Below are positions 23,160-37,056 of a stretch of 64,000 nt of DNA, piece by piece (the first letter of the stretch is position 1; every line of letters starts with the position of its first letter). Made by a program: the position numbers and the translations under genes. Where the stretch lies: assembly GCA_943735955.1 (NCBI GenBank), contig OX030958.1, forward strand, positions 10,591,626 through 10,655,625. The letters run 5' to 3'. The stretch is from Piscicola geometra. Lineage: Eukaryota > Annelida > Clitellata > Hirudinida > Piscicolidae. The notes beneath the pieces are model-generated. The model searched no databases and was not told where the DNA came from. It was given only the letters and a program-made list of their open reading frames with translations.

Positions 23160-23444
23160 TTCAATTTGTTGTTCGCTGTTACACATCTCATAAGTGTTGT
23201 GGTTGTTGTTGATTTCGTCTTCGTTGTTGTTTCTGTTGGCCGACATAAGGGCTGGAAGGGTGCTGTTGTTGATATTGTTGTTGATAGTGTTGTTGATGTA
23301 AGCGTGGTTGCAAACGTTGGAGTTGTTGTTGTTGCTGGAGTAGTTGGGCGAAACTGCATACCCAATGTTGATTGGGGCTGGGTTGACAACTACTGGAGAT
23401 GTGTAGTAACCGTTGTTGTTGTTGTCAATGACTAGAGGAGAAAA
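23160..23444 (-). CDS. mbl: muscleblind exon: asparagine-rich linker
   Basis: A 95-codon exon, phase 0 at both ends, with acceptor AATAATCCAACAG and donor GAA|GTCAGT. It reads FSPLVIDNNNNNGYYTSP, then VVVNPAPINIGYAVSPNYSS, then Asn clusters interrupted by INNTINNNINN, STLPALMSANRNNNEDEINN and a Glu/Gln-rich end. Asn is encoded almost only by AAC, unlike the AT-rich surroundings, so an (AAC)n expansion probably built the runs. The stronger-looking acceptor at CTCCTCTAG, 13 nt further in, breaks phase and meets a stop. A Thr-rich overlapping frame and a Val-rich plus-strand frame are shadows of the same triplets. Gene assignment comes from position and phase. Confidence 0.75.
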
Positions 23445-26400
23445 CTGTTGGATTATTGTAAGTTTAACATTTATTTTTCATGAATTATTAATATTGACTT
23501 TGAAAAAATAATAGTTTAAAAAGGCATTAGTATGATTTTGCTTTAATTATATTCATGGAAATTATATTTTTCAAATAATATAACTTAATTTTGAAAGACA
23601 TCAATAAAACCGATTTATACAGCGCTGAAAAAGCATATAAACCACACGAAGAAAACACACAAGAAGCAATAAAATACACACGAAAAGTACATAAAAACAC
23701 ACTTTAATAATTAAAAGTTAATTTGAAACATAATTACAGAGTCGTTACATCGTTCGTTGCACACTCTTTTATTGCAAAGAGCGTCTAAAGCTTGCGTGTA
23801 TGGCGGCAATAGACGGAGCAGAACGTAAAGACACTTTTAACGACGTCAGTGAACTTGTAACGAGTGTCCTCCGTTCAGAACATGTGACTAATTTCCGGTC
23901 TATGTGTTACAGAGTGATTGATTGATTGATTGTGGTTTTGATTGGAAGATTTTAAAGTTGTTTAATTGATTAATCGTGCCTTTTCTAACATCTCAATTTT
24001 TTTATCGAATGATTGATTGTCTATAAGAAGTAATCTTTTTATGTATATTTAAGTTGATTAGAAATAATATTATTTTAAGAGACCAGAAATGGTGTATTGG
24101 TTAAATGAGAGTTAGTTTATTGCCATCGCGTAATTTCAAAGTAATTTAATGAGAAGTTTCATTTTGGATTATTAAAACAGCATTTGTGGAAGATTTTAAT
24201 TAGAGAGAATTTTTCGGTAATTTGTGGCATGTGGGTCAAGGGTTAATTAGAACATATCAATACGGCTAGAGAACTTTTGCTTTACAGAGGGCACTGTGAA
24301 AGAGAATACGTCCATTGTATAAGATCCAAAATGGATAAATGGATATATGAAAAATGGAAGGTAGATGGATTGAAAATGATTGATTGAAACGACAGATGAT
24401 TTCTAAAAAAGGATAAATAGATCAAACTTTTTGAATGAATAAAAACAAATATATATAAAGGTATTCACGTTGTGATTTTTATTTTTACATCTAAATTAGA
24501 CAGATAAAGTTGATAAAAATATAATCTAGTAACATGATCATGCCATAATTCAGTCGATGAAAAAGCGATCATCTTAAAAGTAAGCAAACTCATAAACACA
24601 CACAAAACCTATTTAAACATTTAAATTTAAATAAATTTATAAACACACAAAAAATAGAAAAACAAAAAAAAAGAACACACACACGAATACATAAAAAAAT
24701 ACACAAACTTTATTTCGAAGTCAAATAGATTGACCGGCTACTACAGGGAATTACAAGTGAAGAGATAATAATCAATTTACATGAGAATAAATGAAAAATA
24801 AAGAAAGTTACCACTGAAAAAAATAGAATACAAAGATATCAATTATAGTTATCTAAAAAGTTTAATTAAAGGATTTAGGACATATAGAAAAAACAAGCAA
24901 AATAAGTTCAGAGAATATAAATAGAAACGATAATCATAATCTATTTATTTGAATTCTCTGGAGAATTTCGGACATTCATTCTAAACCACAAGCAGACTAG
25001 CCAGTAAAAGTTTGTAAAAAATATTTTTTTAATGTTAAATTAGAATTTAAAATATTTATAGAATTTAAATAAAGTTTGCAAATCAAATTAAATACGTTTT
25101 TATACCTCTATTTTCATTACTAGCTTCATTCATATTAATTAAGGTAATTTTTATACATTTTTACAAATTTCAGCGTTTGAAAGAATTTGTTACAAAAAAA
25201 TAATATTTTGAAGCTTCTGAGAAACAGGGTATAAGGAATCCTTTTATTTACGACAGAAAGTATATTTACCCAACCTAATGCAAATAATGGGGTACTATTA
25301 TTTAAATAAAATAGCTCTAATTTTTAAAATCTGTAAAAAATAATGTTTGAAATGTCTTGTGTTACCGATATTTCTATTTGTGTTTTAAAAAACACGTCAT
25401 AAGACCTCAGTCGGATATAATCTATATAATCGTTTTTAAAGAAATTTAAAAAATTGTTGTTTTTAGGGTTTTAAGTTATCTAATATAACTTAAATAACTT
25501 GTACATTGAATATTAGGAATTCATATATACTTAAAATATATGGCATGTAAACTTTTAAAATAGTTTGTTTTTTTCTATATAAATATATTTCAAAAGATTA
25601 TATTTGTTCTGTTAAAACTTTTGAAATATAATTTTAAAAATGTTTTTTTTGGAATAAAAGAAATAAAGAAAAACTTTGTAGAAAAATTAAGGTGAGTAAT
25701 GGAGTCAAAGCCAGAATAATACAATTAGAGGTTCAATCGTGCTTTATGCATCAATAATCACCCATGTGTAATTCTAATGTTTTTTCACAAATTTGAATTT
25801 ATGTCTTATTTTTTGTAATTTATTTTCAATACTTTTTCCAACTCAATAAAGTTTCTACTGGAAAATTATTTGTAATTTACTTTTCAATTTAAACTTTTTT
25901 CTATCTTGAAAATAAGTTGTCTTTAAATGGATTTTAAGTTTTTTTGGTCAAATTGTTATTCAAATAAATCAAGACCTGCTTTGGTAATGTAATGCTTTGA
26001 CCCTACAAATCATGTCTTGAGACTCATGCATTTCTTTAAACTTAAACTTTAAATTCACAAAAAAATCTTTTCGAAAAAGGTAATTTATAGCGTGAATTTT
26101 TATTTTTGCATTTTATTATTATCATTATTATTTATTTTAATTCAAAGTAAGATGTATAATAACATTATAATACTATCAAGAGGCGGATCAGGAATGAAGA
26201 AAAAGCAGTTTATGAATCTTCATTAAAACCAATCTTTAAAAATTCTTTTGATGTTTATTTCAATTACATTCTCCGTCTTCGTTTGCTGCATAAATAATGG
26301 TGTACTTTTGTTCTTGTCAAACTTTCAGGATTTGTGTACAAATATCTTGTAGTTTATGGGTCGAAACATTTGATATAAGATCCCAAAAAATTCTAAAAGT

Positions 26401-26683
26401 GTAGCAAATTTTTATTTTTATTTTTTCACAGCTTGATATAAAAAATTTTCACAAAATATTTATTTTATCTGTTTCACAACAGTGAGCAGCTTTCCACACT
26501 TTTAACATGGAATCTTCTATAAAACATGGCATCCTCTCTAAATTTGCAATATCTAATTTTAAATGAAATCTTTCTTTAAACTTGTTCATTTCATTTGAAG
26601 CTCATAAAAAGTAAACAATCCTTAATCAACTAACTTTCATAAAACCCTTTCTCTTTTCCACAACTACCCTGCCCCGCACTAAC
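23445..26683. other. mbl: muscleblind intron between zinc-finger and Asn-rich exons
   Basis: About 3.2 kb, mainly AT-rich. It holds A/C-rich plus-strand blocks (23640-23710 and 24590-24720), a GATT tetranucleotide run near 23918-23935, and a GC-richer stretch at 23730-23900 with several CGTAA-type words but no sustained frame. I found no third or fourth CCCH finger here, consistent with the two-finger muscleblinds known from fly and nematode. Confidence 0.6.
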
Positions 26684-26836
26684 CATGGGATAGATGGTGG
26701 GCAGAAAGCAAGCTGCAGCGTTGAGCTGTAAGTTGCGCCTGATGAGATTGTTCCTTCCATTTTGTAGCAGCTGTTCCTTCAGATGCTGTGGAGGGTGCAG
26801 GTACTTGCAAGGAGGGTTTGTGCGCTGACACCTACC
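26684..26836 (-). CDS. mbl: muscleblind-like RNA-binding protein, exon with second CCCH zinc finger
   Basis: A 51-codon exon, phase 0 at both ends (acceptor TTCTTTCAACAG, donor ATG|GTTAGT). It starts with GRCQRTNPPCKYLHPPQH and continues LKEQLLQNGRNNLIRRN and LQLNAAACFLPTIYPM. In MBNL/muscleblind an exon starts at the same GRC, after ...CFDSLK. The exon therefore carries Cys-2, Cys-3 and the His of finger 2, while Cys-1 and all of finger 1 come from an upstream exon not seen here. The LHPPQHLKEQL...NGRNNL block is the family signature. Muscleblind proteins bind YGCY motifs in pre-mRNA and control alternative splicing, localisation and stability of muscle and neural transcripts. Finger 2 plus the next three exons form one in-phase model on the minus strand. 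Confidence 0.95.
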
Positions 26837-28044
26837 CTGTTGAAAGAAGAAGAGGATGTTGGTAGTTGGGATTTGAAAATAAGTATGCCTTTGGGTAGAT
26901 GTGGTTGTTTGACAAAGAGTTTGAGTAATTTTGGTTGTTTTCGTATTGATATAAAACGGAAATTTTTTATATGAAAGTTTTTAAATAAATATTTTTATAA
27001 TTTAAGGATGAATAGGGAACAATTCAGAATAAAAAAATATAGAAAACTGAAAAATTAAATCATGGATGGTTGGAAGTGAATGCAAGAAGATCACTCAGAC
27101 AAATAGGTTCAATCACGGAGGTGCGGATGAGAAGATAGGAGTGAATAGAAAGAAGTGTGGTTTAAAAGGTCGTTAATGGACGGTGAAAGAACTTTAATCA
27201 CTACTGCAATATGTCTAATGCCCGACATTGTGTTCACTAATCTACATTCTTTTTGTCGATTCATCCATCAAGCCATATTCATCTTTTAAATAACAAGTTT
27301 ACTATATCCATATTTTAGAATCTTGTTTAGTGTAAAAGTTTTTTTATATATATTTTATTTGGCTATGTGACTTGTCGTTGTGTTGTAATTAGTGACTTTG
27401 AAGCGAGTACCTTAGTTGTTATTTGCAGAGAAATGGTTGGGCTGGTAGTGATTTGTTTGAACGCGTGAGTGATTTACAAAGATACAACATGATTTGGAAA
27501 AAAATCTACGATCTTTAAAAACGCTATTTTGAAACTTTTTTTTAAGCCTAAAGTATATATATATATATACATAAAAAGTGTTCAAAATAGGAAATATCGA
27601 TGTGTATTTACGATCGATGGCATAAATATAACTAAATTTAGAAAAAAATTATTTTATCTATTTATTTATATATAATTCACTTTTTTTAAAATACTTCTTT
27701 TAGATTCTTTTATATTTTTATATCAACTAAAAAACTAACAAACAAAAAACTGGGAAAAATTTAATACAATTACTTTGATGGAAAAATATATTTATGTATC
27801 TTTAATATTTTTTATAATTATTAATATGCTGAAGAGCATAAGATAAGAAAGTGGAAGAATGAACGTAATGAGCTGCTTAAGATGATAAAATACCATTTAT
27901 AAATGGGAACGATCCTAAAAACTATATGTCCTTCGAATAGATAATAAAAATTCACACTTCGTCAATATTTGAGCATTTGAAAGTAAATCTGTTAAATTTT
28001 AAATTCTTAAAATCTCTTGAATAATTAATTAAATATTTTCCTAT

Positions 28045-28118
28045 GTTTTGAAATAAAAAATGTTTTCAATATTTTGAAATAGAGATGTTTTCAATACTTT
28101 GAAATAGAGATGTTTTCA
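28045..28118 (+). repeat. short tandem repeat, about 25-bp unit, three copies
   Basis: Three imperfect copies of a unit like TTTTGAAATAGAGATG followed by TTTTCAATA, with the middle copy nearly identical to the third. Noncoding. Confidence 0.6.
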
Positions 28119-28289
28119 TATTTATTTTTTAAAGCTTTGCATCCCTAAGGTTCATTTCAAAATTGAGCCTCTATCTTTCTCTCATTGACATTGTGAACTT
28201 ATAAAAGCAACGAACGCCTAATCGTATTCTTAAATCTCACTAAAGTGACACAAAATCCGTGATTAAAAGCTCATTCCGTGCTCGAACTA

Positions 28290-28425
28290 CACGGCGCTTG
28301 CAAACGATCTCTCACGGACGTAAACGTTAGATAAGGTACGTAAAAATGCACGTAAAGGCACGACAGCGTATTGTTGGGATCGTAACCTGCACGTAAATAG
28401 AAATTGAAATCGTAAGAGAACCGTA
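28290..28425 (-). promoter_or_regulatory. cluster of TTACG / TTTACGTGCA words
   Basis: Within about 135 bp the minus strand carries at least seven TTACG words. Two extend to TTTACGTGCA and one to TTTTACGTACC. CpG words are otherwise scarce here, so the clustering stands out. ACGTG-containing words recall bZIP, bHLH or HIF-type sites, but no function is shown. A minus-strand frame of 92 codons (28271-28549) covers it without any recognisable domain. Confidence 0.3.
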
Positions 28426-30454
28426 AAGACAAGCTGATGAGCTTGTGTCTTAGACATGTGTGTATTGTAGTATAGTGTAGTGTGTAATCATATAGGATGA
28501 TTTCGTTTAAATATGTTGATCTTTTTAAAACGAAAAAAGTAGTGTGCAAGTTTAAATTTAAAAATGACGCATTTCGGGGTGTTTTGCAGGAAATGTTTAT
28601 GGTTCAAACAAGTTTATCACTTTTTTTCATGAATTGCTCTTGAGCACTTGAAAGTTTCAAGTTGAAACACTATATACAGAAGTATTTGAAATTGAAGCAA
28701 TGAAGAATAAAAACCAACTTTAAAAATAGACAACACTGAAAAGTCTAAAATTCTATTTATGTAAGTAATTTAAAACTTTTGAGAGAATATTTTAAAATTT
28801 TAAAACTGTAAACAATTAAAAGGAGTGAGTGGAAGATTGAAACGAATGATGAGCCGTTAGTAAGACGTCAAGCGAGTTTTGCAAATTGTATTAGAGTAAC
28901 AGATGTTTGCGATTTCATGCGAAATGTCTCCGTTGGCTCAACGGTCAGTTTGAAAAGTCTGCGAAGAAAATTGCTTCGCAAAGAAATATAATGTTTTTTA
29001 AGAAAAAAAACGTAATGGTTGGAATAAATTTAACTTGAAGAAAGCTTAAACGATCTTGAGAGAGTTGTTGGATTGAGCGATAGATGTAGAAGGAATTTAT
29101 GAAACAAAGTGATGTAGTTAATTACTTCGGGATGAGATAAATAAATCGTACGTGCGTTGAATCGTACGATAAGAGGCCTTTATTGCGAACCTCACTTGAT
29201 TTATTAAGCGATTACGCATTTAAAAGTCAATTAAATTTCAAATAAACGATTGCTAGTTTATATGGATGAAGCAAACACAAGTTTAAAAAAATCTAACATT
29301 CTGCTGTAATTAATTTACTTCAGAGACTTGAAAAACACGTTTGTAATTAAATTAAAGAATTTCATTACATAAAAATTCAATTTCATCAAATAAAATATAT
29401 AGTAAATGTTAAGGGTGGCAACGGTTCCAAACTCAGAACCAGAGTATTGTGCATTATCGGTTAAGTTCACTTTTTTTAAAGGTATTAATTTATTCAATGT
29501 ATATATGCCTGTTTCAACAAGATATACTGTTAATTTGTGAAAGATATATTTTATTAACATTTCATTTTAAAATTGATTTTCTTAACAGGATTCCATTAAA
29601 ACCTTATTTCACTCGAGAAAAAATAATTTGTTTAAGTTTTTAAACAACAAAACATTTGTAACAGTTTCAATTTAATTATTTGTTATTTAAATATATTTTT
29701 ACATTTCAAATTAAAAAATATATATAACTCGGGTAACCGTTGCTTTCCCTAGTAAAAATATTGGTTTACTCTCGTTAAGATTAAAAGCAAAAAACCTAGA
29801 ATAAATCATTCGAGAACACGTCGCTGACATATTTTAAAAAATAACTTTAAATATTCGCATAAATTACTGTTATGAAAAGACAAACCACGAAGCAAAGAAT
29901 TTTAATAAAATCAAACAAATTTAACAAAAGAAATGAATACAAAAAGTCAAAAAAATGAATATCCCTAATTAAAATTTTACATAAAACAGAATGCATTTGT
30001 ATAAAATTAAAAGAAGAAAAATAATGCCATTTTAAAAAGTACTAAGAAATAGAATATCATTTTCATTTAAAGTTTAAGACTCTGACAAGCAAACACAAAA
30101 ATAAATCTTTTTACATAATCAGTATAAAAAAGTTTTTCACAAATATTTTTTACAAACATTTGACATTTTTTTCATAAGTTTAGATGCTGGTTTGAAAAAA
30201 ATCAAAATGAAGAAAATATTTAAAAATGAGAATTAATAGAATATACTAAAAATCTAAATAATAATGATGAGAGTTCTTTATCATTAAATTATCATTTTCA
30301 TTTAATATGAATGAAATTTAAAATATTTTAAAATATGTTAATAGCGCATAAACTTTACATTCAATACACACGGACAATGAGACATTTGGGAAACAATGTC
30401 ATCACAAAACTATTTTTTCTCACAGCAATTAATTGAGAAGGTAGAAACCATGAT

Positions 30455-30520
30455 CTCTATCACTATCATCATCATCATCATCATAATCATCATCATCATC
30501 ATCTTCCGTGATCATCATTA
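30455..30520 (+). repeat. ATC trinucleotide microsatellite
   Basis: TATCATCATCATCATCATC-type run with a few interruptions. The 80-codon plus-strand frame over it is a repeat artefact rich in Ile. Confidence 0.75.
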
Positions 30521-33500
30521 CGGGCCTAATGGCGAATGTCATAATTTCAAATTTAAATGCGACCCGCATATAAGGTCCAAACAGAGCTCTAAAAACGTGA
30601 ATAACAATCTAGTTATTATTTTTTATTACTCTATTTAATGTTTGTTTATTATTATTATTTTGAAATTATTATCTTTTTTATTTATTTTTAAATATATTGT
30701 TATCCTATTTTTTCAGACTATAATAAAATTCACTAGTTTCAAAATATAACACCAAAAAATTGTAATTAAATTTTTTTTTCAAACCTAAAGTTTTTTGGAA
30801 AATAAAAAGAGTTTTCTAGTTTAAATTTGAATCATTTTTGTGTTTGTTTATGATTTATTATCTCATTTAATCTTTCTAATTTGAATTTTAATATTTGCAC
30901 TAAATAATACTATTTCGTGAAAAATTTGCTAAAAGCAATGATTAATGTTAAAAATGTATTCGAGATAGTATTTTTAAATTCATTTATTTAGTTATGTATT
31001 TTTTAAACAAAGTTATTTGCTTAGATAATTGCTGATTTTCACAATGCCACAATAAAAAACAATTAGTTTTTTAAGTTTTAAAAAGGCATGAAGTAAATCA
31101 ATATAAAGACGAATAAAAAAATAGATAGATATAAAAAAGCAACATCTAAAAATATATAAAAATGTTATTTGTATAAAAATATTTTATTACAGTTGATCCA
31201 AATTAAATAGTAGAATAAAGAAAGAACTGAAATTTTCTAATATTTTTCATAAAGAATGATTTATGAAAAAATAACAAATGAAATAAAAATAAAATATTGG
31301 GAAGATGTATTAATAATTATTCATATGTCAAAAAATGCAAAAATAAATATGAAAACCAGTAAAGCCCATACAAAAAACAGACTTAAAATACAATATACTA
31401 AGACCTTGGTCAGCAAACAAATCACATTTAATTCGTTCTGTTGAAAGGTGATAAGTGATAGTTTTGCTATATAAAAAAGGGAAAAAACTCAGCTTAAACT
31501 TAAATTTGTATTATGATTCTCTAAATCAAATTAGAAAATTGTGAAAACTATATTCATAAAACTACCTTTAGCAAAATGTTTCATTGTTATGTAACAAATA
31601 ATTAAAAATATTTTTTCATTATTTACAAATTTAACTTATTAGTTTGCTGGCCAAAGTTGTTTAAAAGAAAAAGAAGTAGTTAAAAATGAATAGGATCCTC
31701 AAAAAATCATAGTCAAAGATAACCTAACGGTGAGGTAGAAAATGGGAAATTGGCCGGTGTTTTAATACAGGAGGACAAAAGCTATGGCGCTAGGTGACTT
31801 GTTTAGGACGCTTAGCAATTTAAACGGCATAACCGTCGCGTGATAAATCACTTAGGATATCCTGTTAAGCTAACCCGACGATTTTTGATTACCAAGAAGC
31901 CAAAACAAAAAATGGAAAAAAAACAAGTAAAAAAGATAAAATGTCTAAAAGAAAAAATATCAGATTTCGATTTTTTAAATAAAAATTAGATAACAAATAA
32001 ATTTGGATGAAACGGAAAAAACGTGTAGACAGACATCTAATAGTAAATAAAAGCGTCTTTTGTCCCATTGCATATATGCCTTATTACGATCAGAACTTCC
32101 TGTTTCTATGTTTATGTGTTTGTGTATGAATTTTTAGATTTTAAATGCTAAAATTTTTATTTAAATATTTATGTCAGCCTAAATACGTGACTTTATAAAA
32201 AATATTGTTTTTATGTGTGCATTCTTAGGTTGCTATAATAGATTTATTCTGTAGTTATAACTTTAGTTTGCAAGTAAAGCAAAATATTTATAATGGGAGC
32301 TCAAGCAATGACATAACTATAATAAATAATAGAATATATAAAAAGTAAAGCGTGAATATTATGCAGATGTAAATATAGACCACTAAATTCTGGAGAAATG
32401 ATTATGTTGTGCTGTCCTTTATTCAATAAAGATATATTTATTCTTAAAAACGAATAATGCATGCGCAAAAATGAGTTTATCTGATTCTATAGAATAAGAA
32501 ACGCTCATACGAGTTTTTTTTAATGTTGAATGCAAAAAAAGCTGAGTAATATTGATAAAATGTCACAAAATAAATTATTAATAAAAAAGAATCTGTGAAA
32601 CATAAAAGTCTAAAGATTTTATGGGATCAAAGGCTTTAAAACCTTTGACGAAACTATAAAGGTAAAAGGATTCTCAAGTGTGGCATGTTGGAAGTGGTTT
32701 TAAAAATTGTTGATGTTACACAAACTCAAAGACCACACAAACAAGCTTTCACACTCATTAAGAATTATTAAGTTATGTTTCTTTTTTCGTATTTATTCTG
32801 GAATTACTTTTTTAGAATTTTATTTGTTTAGTTCCTAACTTTGAGCAATTTTTTATGCTGTGCGACGATCGATATATTTAAAATATTGTCAAGTTTGGGA
32901 AAAAAAAAGATGAAGTTGACATCTGATGTGTGTGTCATGGTAATAGCATTTAAAAACGTCCATAAATTGAAGTCAAAACAAAAACAAAACAGTTTTAATA
33001 AATATTTAAACTATGAAATGGAATTAATTTACTTCTTTAATACCAGTTATATACTTCTAATAATAATGATGGCATGATGATAAACTGATGGTGGTGCTGA
33101 TGCTATTTGGAAAAGATGATTTTTATTCGGATAATGATCAATTTGATGAAAAAAAAAGATCATTTGGATATTTGACTTTTGCCTCGCATGACTAGTCTGA
33201 CATGAACTAACTATTATTCAAGAGCATAAATTAAATATTTTTCCTTGAAGAAATTTGTCATTTCAATTTTGAAATCTGTGTTTCGGACCTTTCTAGTTTC
33301 AATATTTGTTCATGCTTTTTGAAAATATTTAAAAACGATAAATTTATATAAAGTTAAAAAATTTGAAAATACTTTAAATGTGATTTATAGCATAAAAAAT
33401 CAATTTCAAAATTAATAGAACGAAATCTGATAAATAATGTTTATGAGGAAGATACCAAAGATAATGATTTGTTTTTTTTCACATATATTCTAAATTCCAT

Positions 33501-36500
33501 TAAATATTTAATTTTTACTAATTGAAGTAAATTTTGTTCCATTTTTTTAAACTTATAAACTTTCAAAAATTAGTTAATACTTTTTCTATGAAAAGCGAAA
33601 ATCTATTTCCAAAATTTTTTTTTATATTTTTTCTTTTTGAAACCTAATTATTTTGACATTTTTATTAACTCAAATGGGGAAAACAAAACTATAAATTTTA
33701 ACATAAACTTTAAAACTAAATTTAAAACTTTTTATAATTATATTTTAGAAGTCTACTTCACTCGCAGTATTGAAGGTGTCAAAATTTAACATCGACAGCT
33801 ATCTTAGCATATGTGACATTTTATGGAACTCACGATGCCACTGGTACTCTCATTTAAAAATGTTAAAATCTATTTTAAAATATAGAATTTTTTTATTTAT
33901 TAAAAAAACTGTTTCAATAAGGATTGTGCTCAAAATATTACTCTATTTTTGCTGTTTTGTCTTTTGTTCTTCAATAAATAACGGTATTTATTTAACCAAC
34001 ACTATTTTAACTTCTAAAGCTTTTTCAAAAGAATTCTATCATTACATATTTTTATGATTTTTCACTTAATTTGTATATCATTGATATCAAGACTTTTATT
34101 TTGCGTATTATTATAATAAACTCTGGAAATTTTATGTCTATTCACTTTTTTCTTATTCTCATCAGTATTCTCGTAACGAGAACGATTAATTAATTCCAGA
34201 CCAATGCGTTTAATTTGTACTCTCGCCCTGGGAACCTCGCTTCACAACAATAATAATCACTGGCAATATACGCAACAAAAAGCCATAAAGCAAAGTAGCG
34301 TAATGTAGCTAGTACAAAAATGCCCCGTAAAACAAAACACCACTTATAGGATCAAAAAAAAGTTAGGTTTTTATAGCTGCATGTAATAGTAGTAGCATTA
34401 GAAATAGTTTAGCAGACATAGTGGTTTTTTGGGTAATAGTCGTTGTAGTAATAATAAAAGCTGTATTTGTACAAAAAAAATTATTCGAAATTAGAATAAA
34501 TATATCATTGAAGTAATAGATTTTAAAGTTTCAAATAGATAATTTGTTCAATTCTTTTCCAAAAGTTCTTGAAGAATTTTTCGAAATAAAGTGATTTATT
34601 CTCATGGTGTCTCCTTGCTTGATTATACATGTCAAGCCTTTCATGTAGTTTAAACTTTAAATTTCGACTAGTCACATTTTATTTTTCCCTAATTATAGGA
34701 ATATTATTATTTTTAATATTTAATTTACAATTAGTCTTAAAAAAATCAAGCAGCTAAAAAAATAACGTCAAAATGAATTTGTAAAAAACAGTTGTGCAAA
34801 ATAACTTTTTCTACCATGTTAATTAATCTTGAATTTGGTTAGAAACAGTGCAAGTAACAAAGAACTAATAGCCATCGAATATTTCTATACTAATAACTTA
34901 TAAATTATAACAATAGCATTTGCTTAATTATAAAAAGACACGTTATTTCTAAGAGAAAACATTAACAATCTGTGTGTCTAAGTGTCGTTTTTTCATTTAA
35001 CATATAAATTTTTTAAGATATGCATCAGTATAAACGTTTTTTAAATTAAAATTTATTTTTTTTCTGACTTAATGATATGAAATTTAAATTTTAAATTTTT
35101 TTCGAAGGAGAAAATTGTACATGGGATGATTAATGCCTCAGTGCATTAAATATATGAGAGTCAACTGCAAAAAACCTAATAGGAATTGTCAACTCTTGCT
35201 TCGATGAATCTGCACTTTCGAAAAAAATTTTAGGATTAATTAGAAACTAAAAGTTTAAAAAATGTATTTAAAAAATGACATATTTTCAAATTATTATGGA
35301 AAGTAGCGTAGTGGAAAGAACATAGTAGGTAATTCTAATCAAAGAAAAAACAATGTCATATCCAAAGTTTCTTTACTTGAAAATATGGATTTTTGCTTAT
35401 ATATTAAACTTCATGTTTTTTTGCAAAATTTCACAACAAAATTGTGCTTCAACATAAGTCAGCACACATCTCACTAAGATCCCTAATCACAACAACATAC
35501 AAGATCAAGCTCATATTTCATCTGCAACTTTACTTACGACGATCACCTCTTCACCTCTTTTTCATATCAGTCAAATAACTTTTTTTAAAATATATATAAA
35601 CTTATATTTTTTAAATAATAAAGTTTTTATTTTAATAATATTATTTATTTATTTTAATAAACTACAGCATTAATATCTTTTAACTTTCAACAAATCAATA
35701 AATTGACAAAAAGAATAATAGGCAATTACAAAGAGTAATAGATGTATGGTTATACTTCAAACTGCTACAATCATGATATATGCTTGTGTTATGGCACATG
35801 GATTTCCAAAATATACATATATTACATTTATCTGAATCAATTATATTATCCTTGCCTAAGTAGCTGATAAAAAGAAAAAACCTTATCAATGTTGAATATG
35901 TAGGAAACTCATGCCTACTAAGAAGGAACAAACTTTCAATGCTGAAGAGATATTAAGGTAATTAGAGCAACACATATGCCTCAAATTTGAGTTATTTCAA
36001 AGTCTTATGCTTTCAAAATAATTTCTTTTTAAAACGCTTTTAGAAATTATAAAAGTGTGAGTCTTTCACTGATTAAAAACTTATAGGCCAAATGTGAGTG
36101 TAAATAAAGTTTTAGTATCAGAGAATTTGTGCTAATTTTTGATTAAAAGTTGAACTTTTTTTAAACAGTGGAAGAAATGTCAAAAATTGATTTTTTTGGA
36201 TTTAATATAGATTACGAATTATTGGGTGGTCTGGTGAATCCAGAAAAATGAACAAGACTTAACCATAAATCGAAGTTGTAACAAAATTGAATTATATATA
36301 AAAGATATTGCTTGAAGCTTATAACACAATATTATTTTTAAATGTTCGAATAAACAAGCTCAAATTGAATTTTGTCTAATAAATTTAGTTTTTTTGTATT
36401 TTTATGGCAAAAATGCTTTGTCTTTCAATATAATTATATTTTATTGAATAAGTCTTAACTTTCCGCTTTTGTATAATAAAAGTCAAAGAATTTTGAGTTA

Positions 36501-36939
36501 AGGAATTCATACGATAAAATCAAAATTTCAATAAATTGTAAAAGATATCTTATGAAGGAAGCAAGAAAGACATCTCTTGAATTTATATATATCTTTTTAG
36601 TGTCTAAATTCTATATTTTATTTAAATTCAAACTTCATATTTATTCCAAAAATTTCCATTTAACCTTTTTAGTTTTTAAATTTATTGAAAAATAATCAAT
36701 ATATGAAAAGAAATGTCTTTTCTCGTAAAACTGATTAATGGTTTAGATATAGTACTTCTTGTGTGGTAGGGTAGATTCTAGTGATGCGATATTTTTTGTA
36801 GCTGCGAAAATGGATCAGAGTTGGTGGGATGGTGTGAGGTTATGGTTAAAAAGTATATGGATTTCAGTTGTGATTTAAAATAAGTTGTATACATATTTTT
36901 TCAACGAAGAATAAAATATATAATTATAAAAATAGTAGA

Positions 36940-37056
36940 AATAATGTTATTTCAAAAAAATAAGAAAAATAATGTTATTTCAAAAAAATAATAAAAATAA
37001 TGTTACTTAAAAAAAATAATGTTATTTCAAAAAAAAATAATGTTATTTAAAAAAAT
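36940..37056 (+). repeat. tandem AATAATGTTATTTCAAAAAA array
   Basis: Five imperfect copies of about 20-28 bp, each with the core AATAATGTTATTTCAAAAAA and differing mainly in the length of the trailing A run. Noncoding. Confidence 0.75.

Noticed and set aside
23081..23389. Thr-rich minus-strand frame overlapping the Asn-rich exon
   Set aside because: A +1 reading of the AAC triplets. No splice phase connects it to the zinc-finger exon, and entry from the nearby CTCTAG acceptor meets a stop.
23118..23435. Val-rich plus-strand frame
   Set aside because: Antisense shadow of the Asn-rich muscleblind exon.
35520..35560. Consensus GTAAGT donor on the minus strand at 35534
   Set aside because: No acceptor or coding-like exon lies upstream of it. 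Isolated donor matches are expected by chance.
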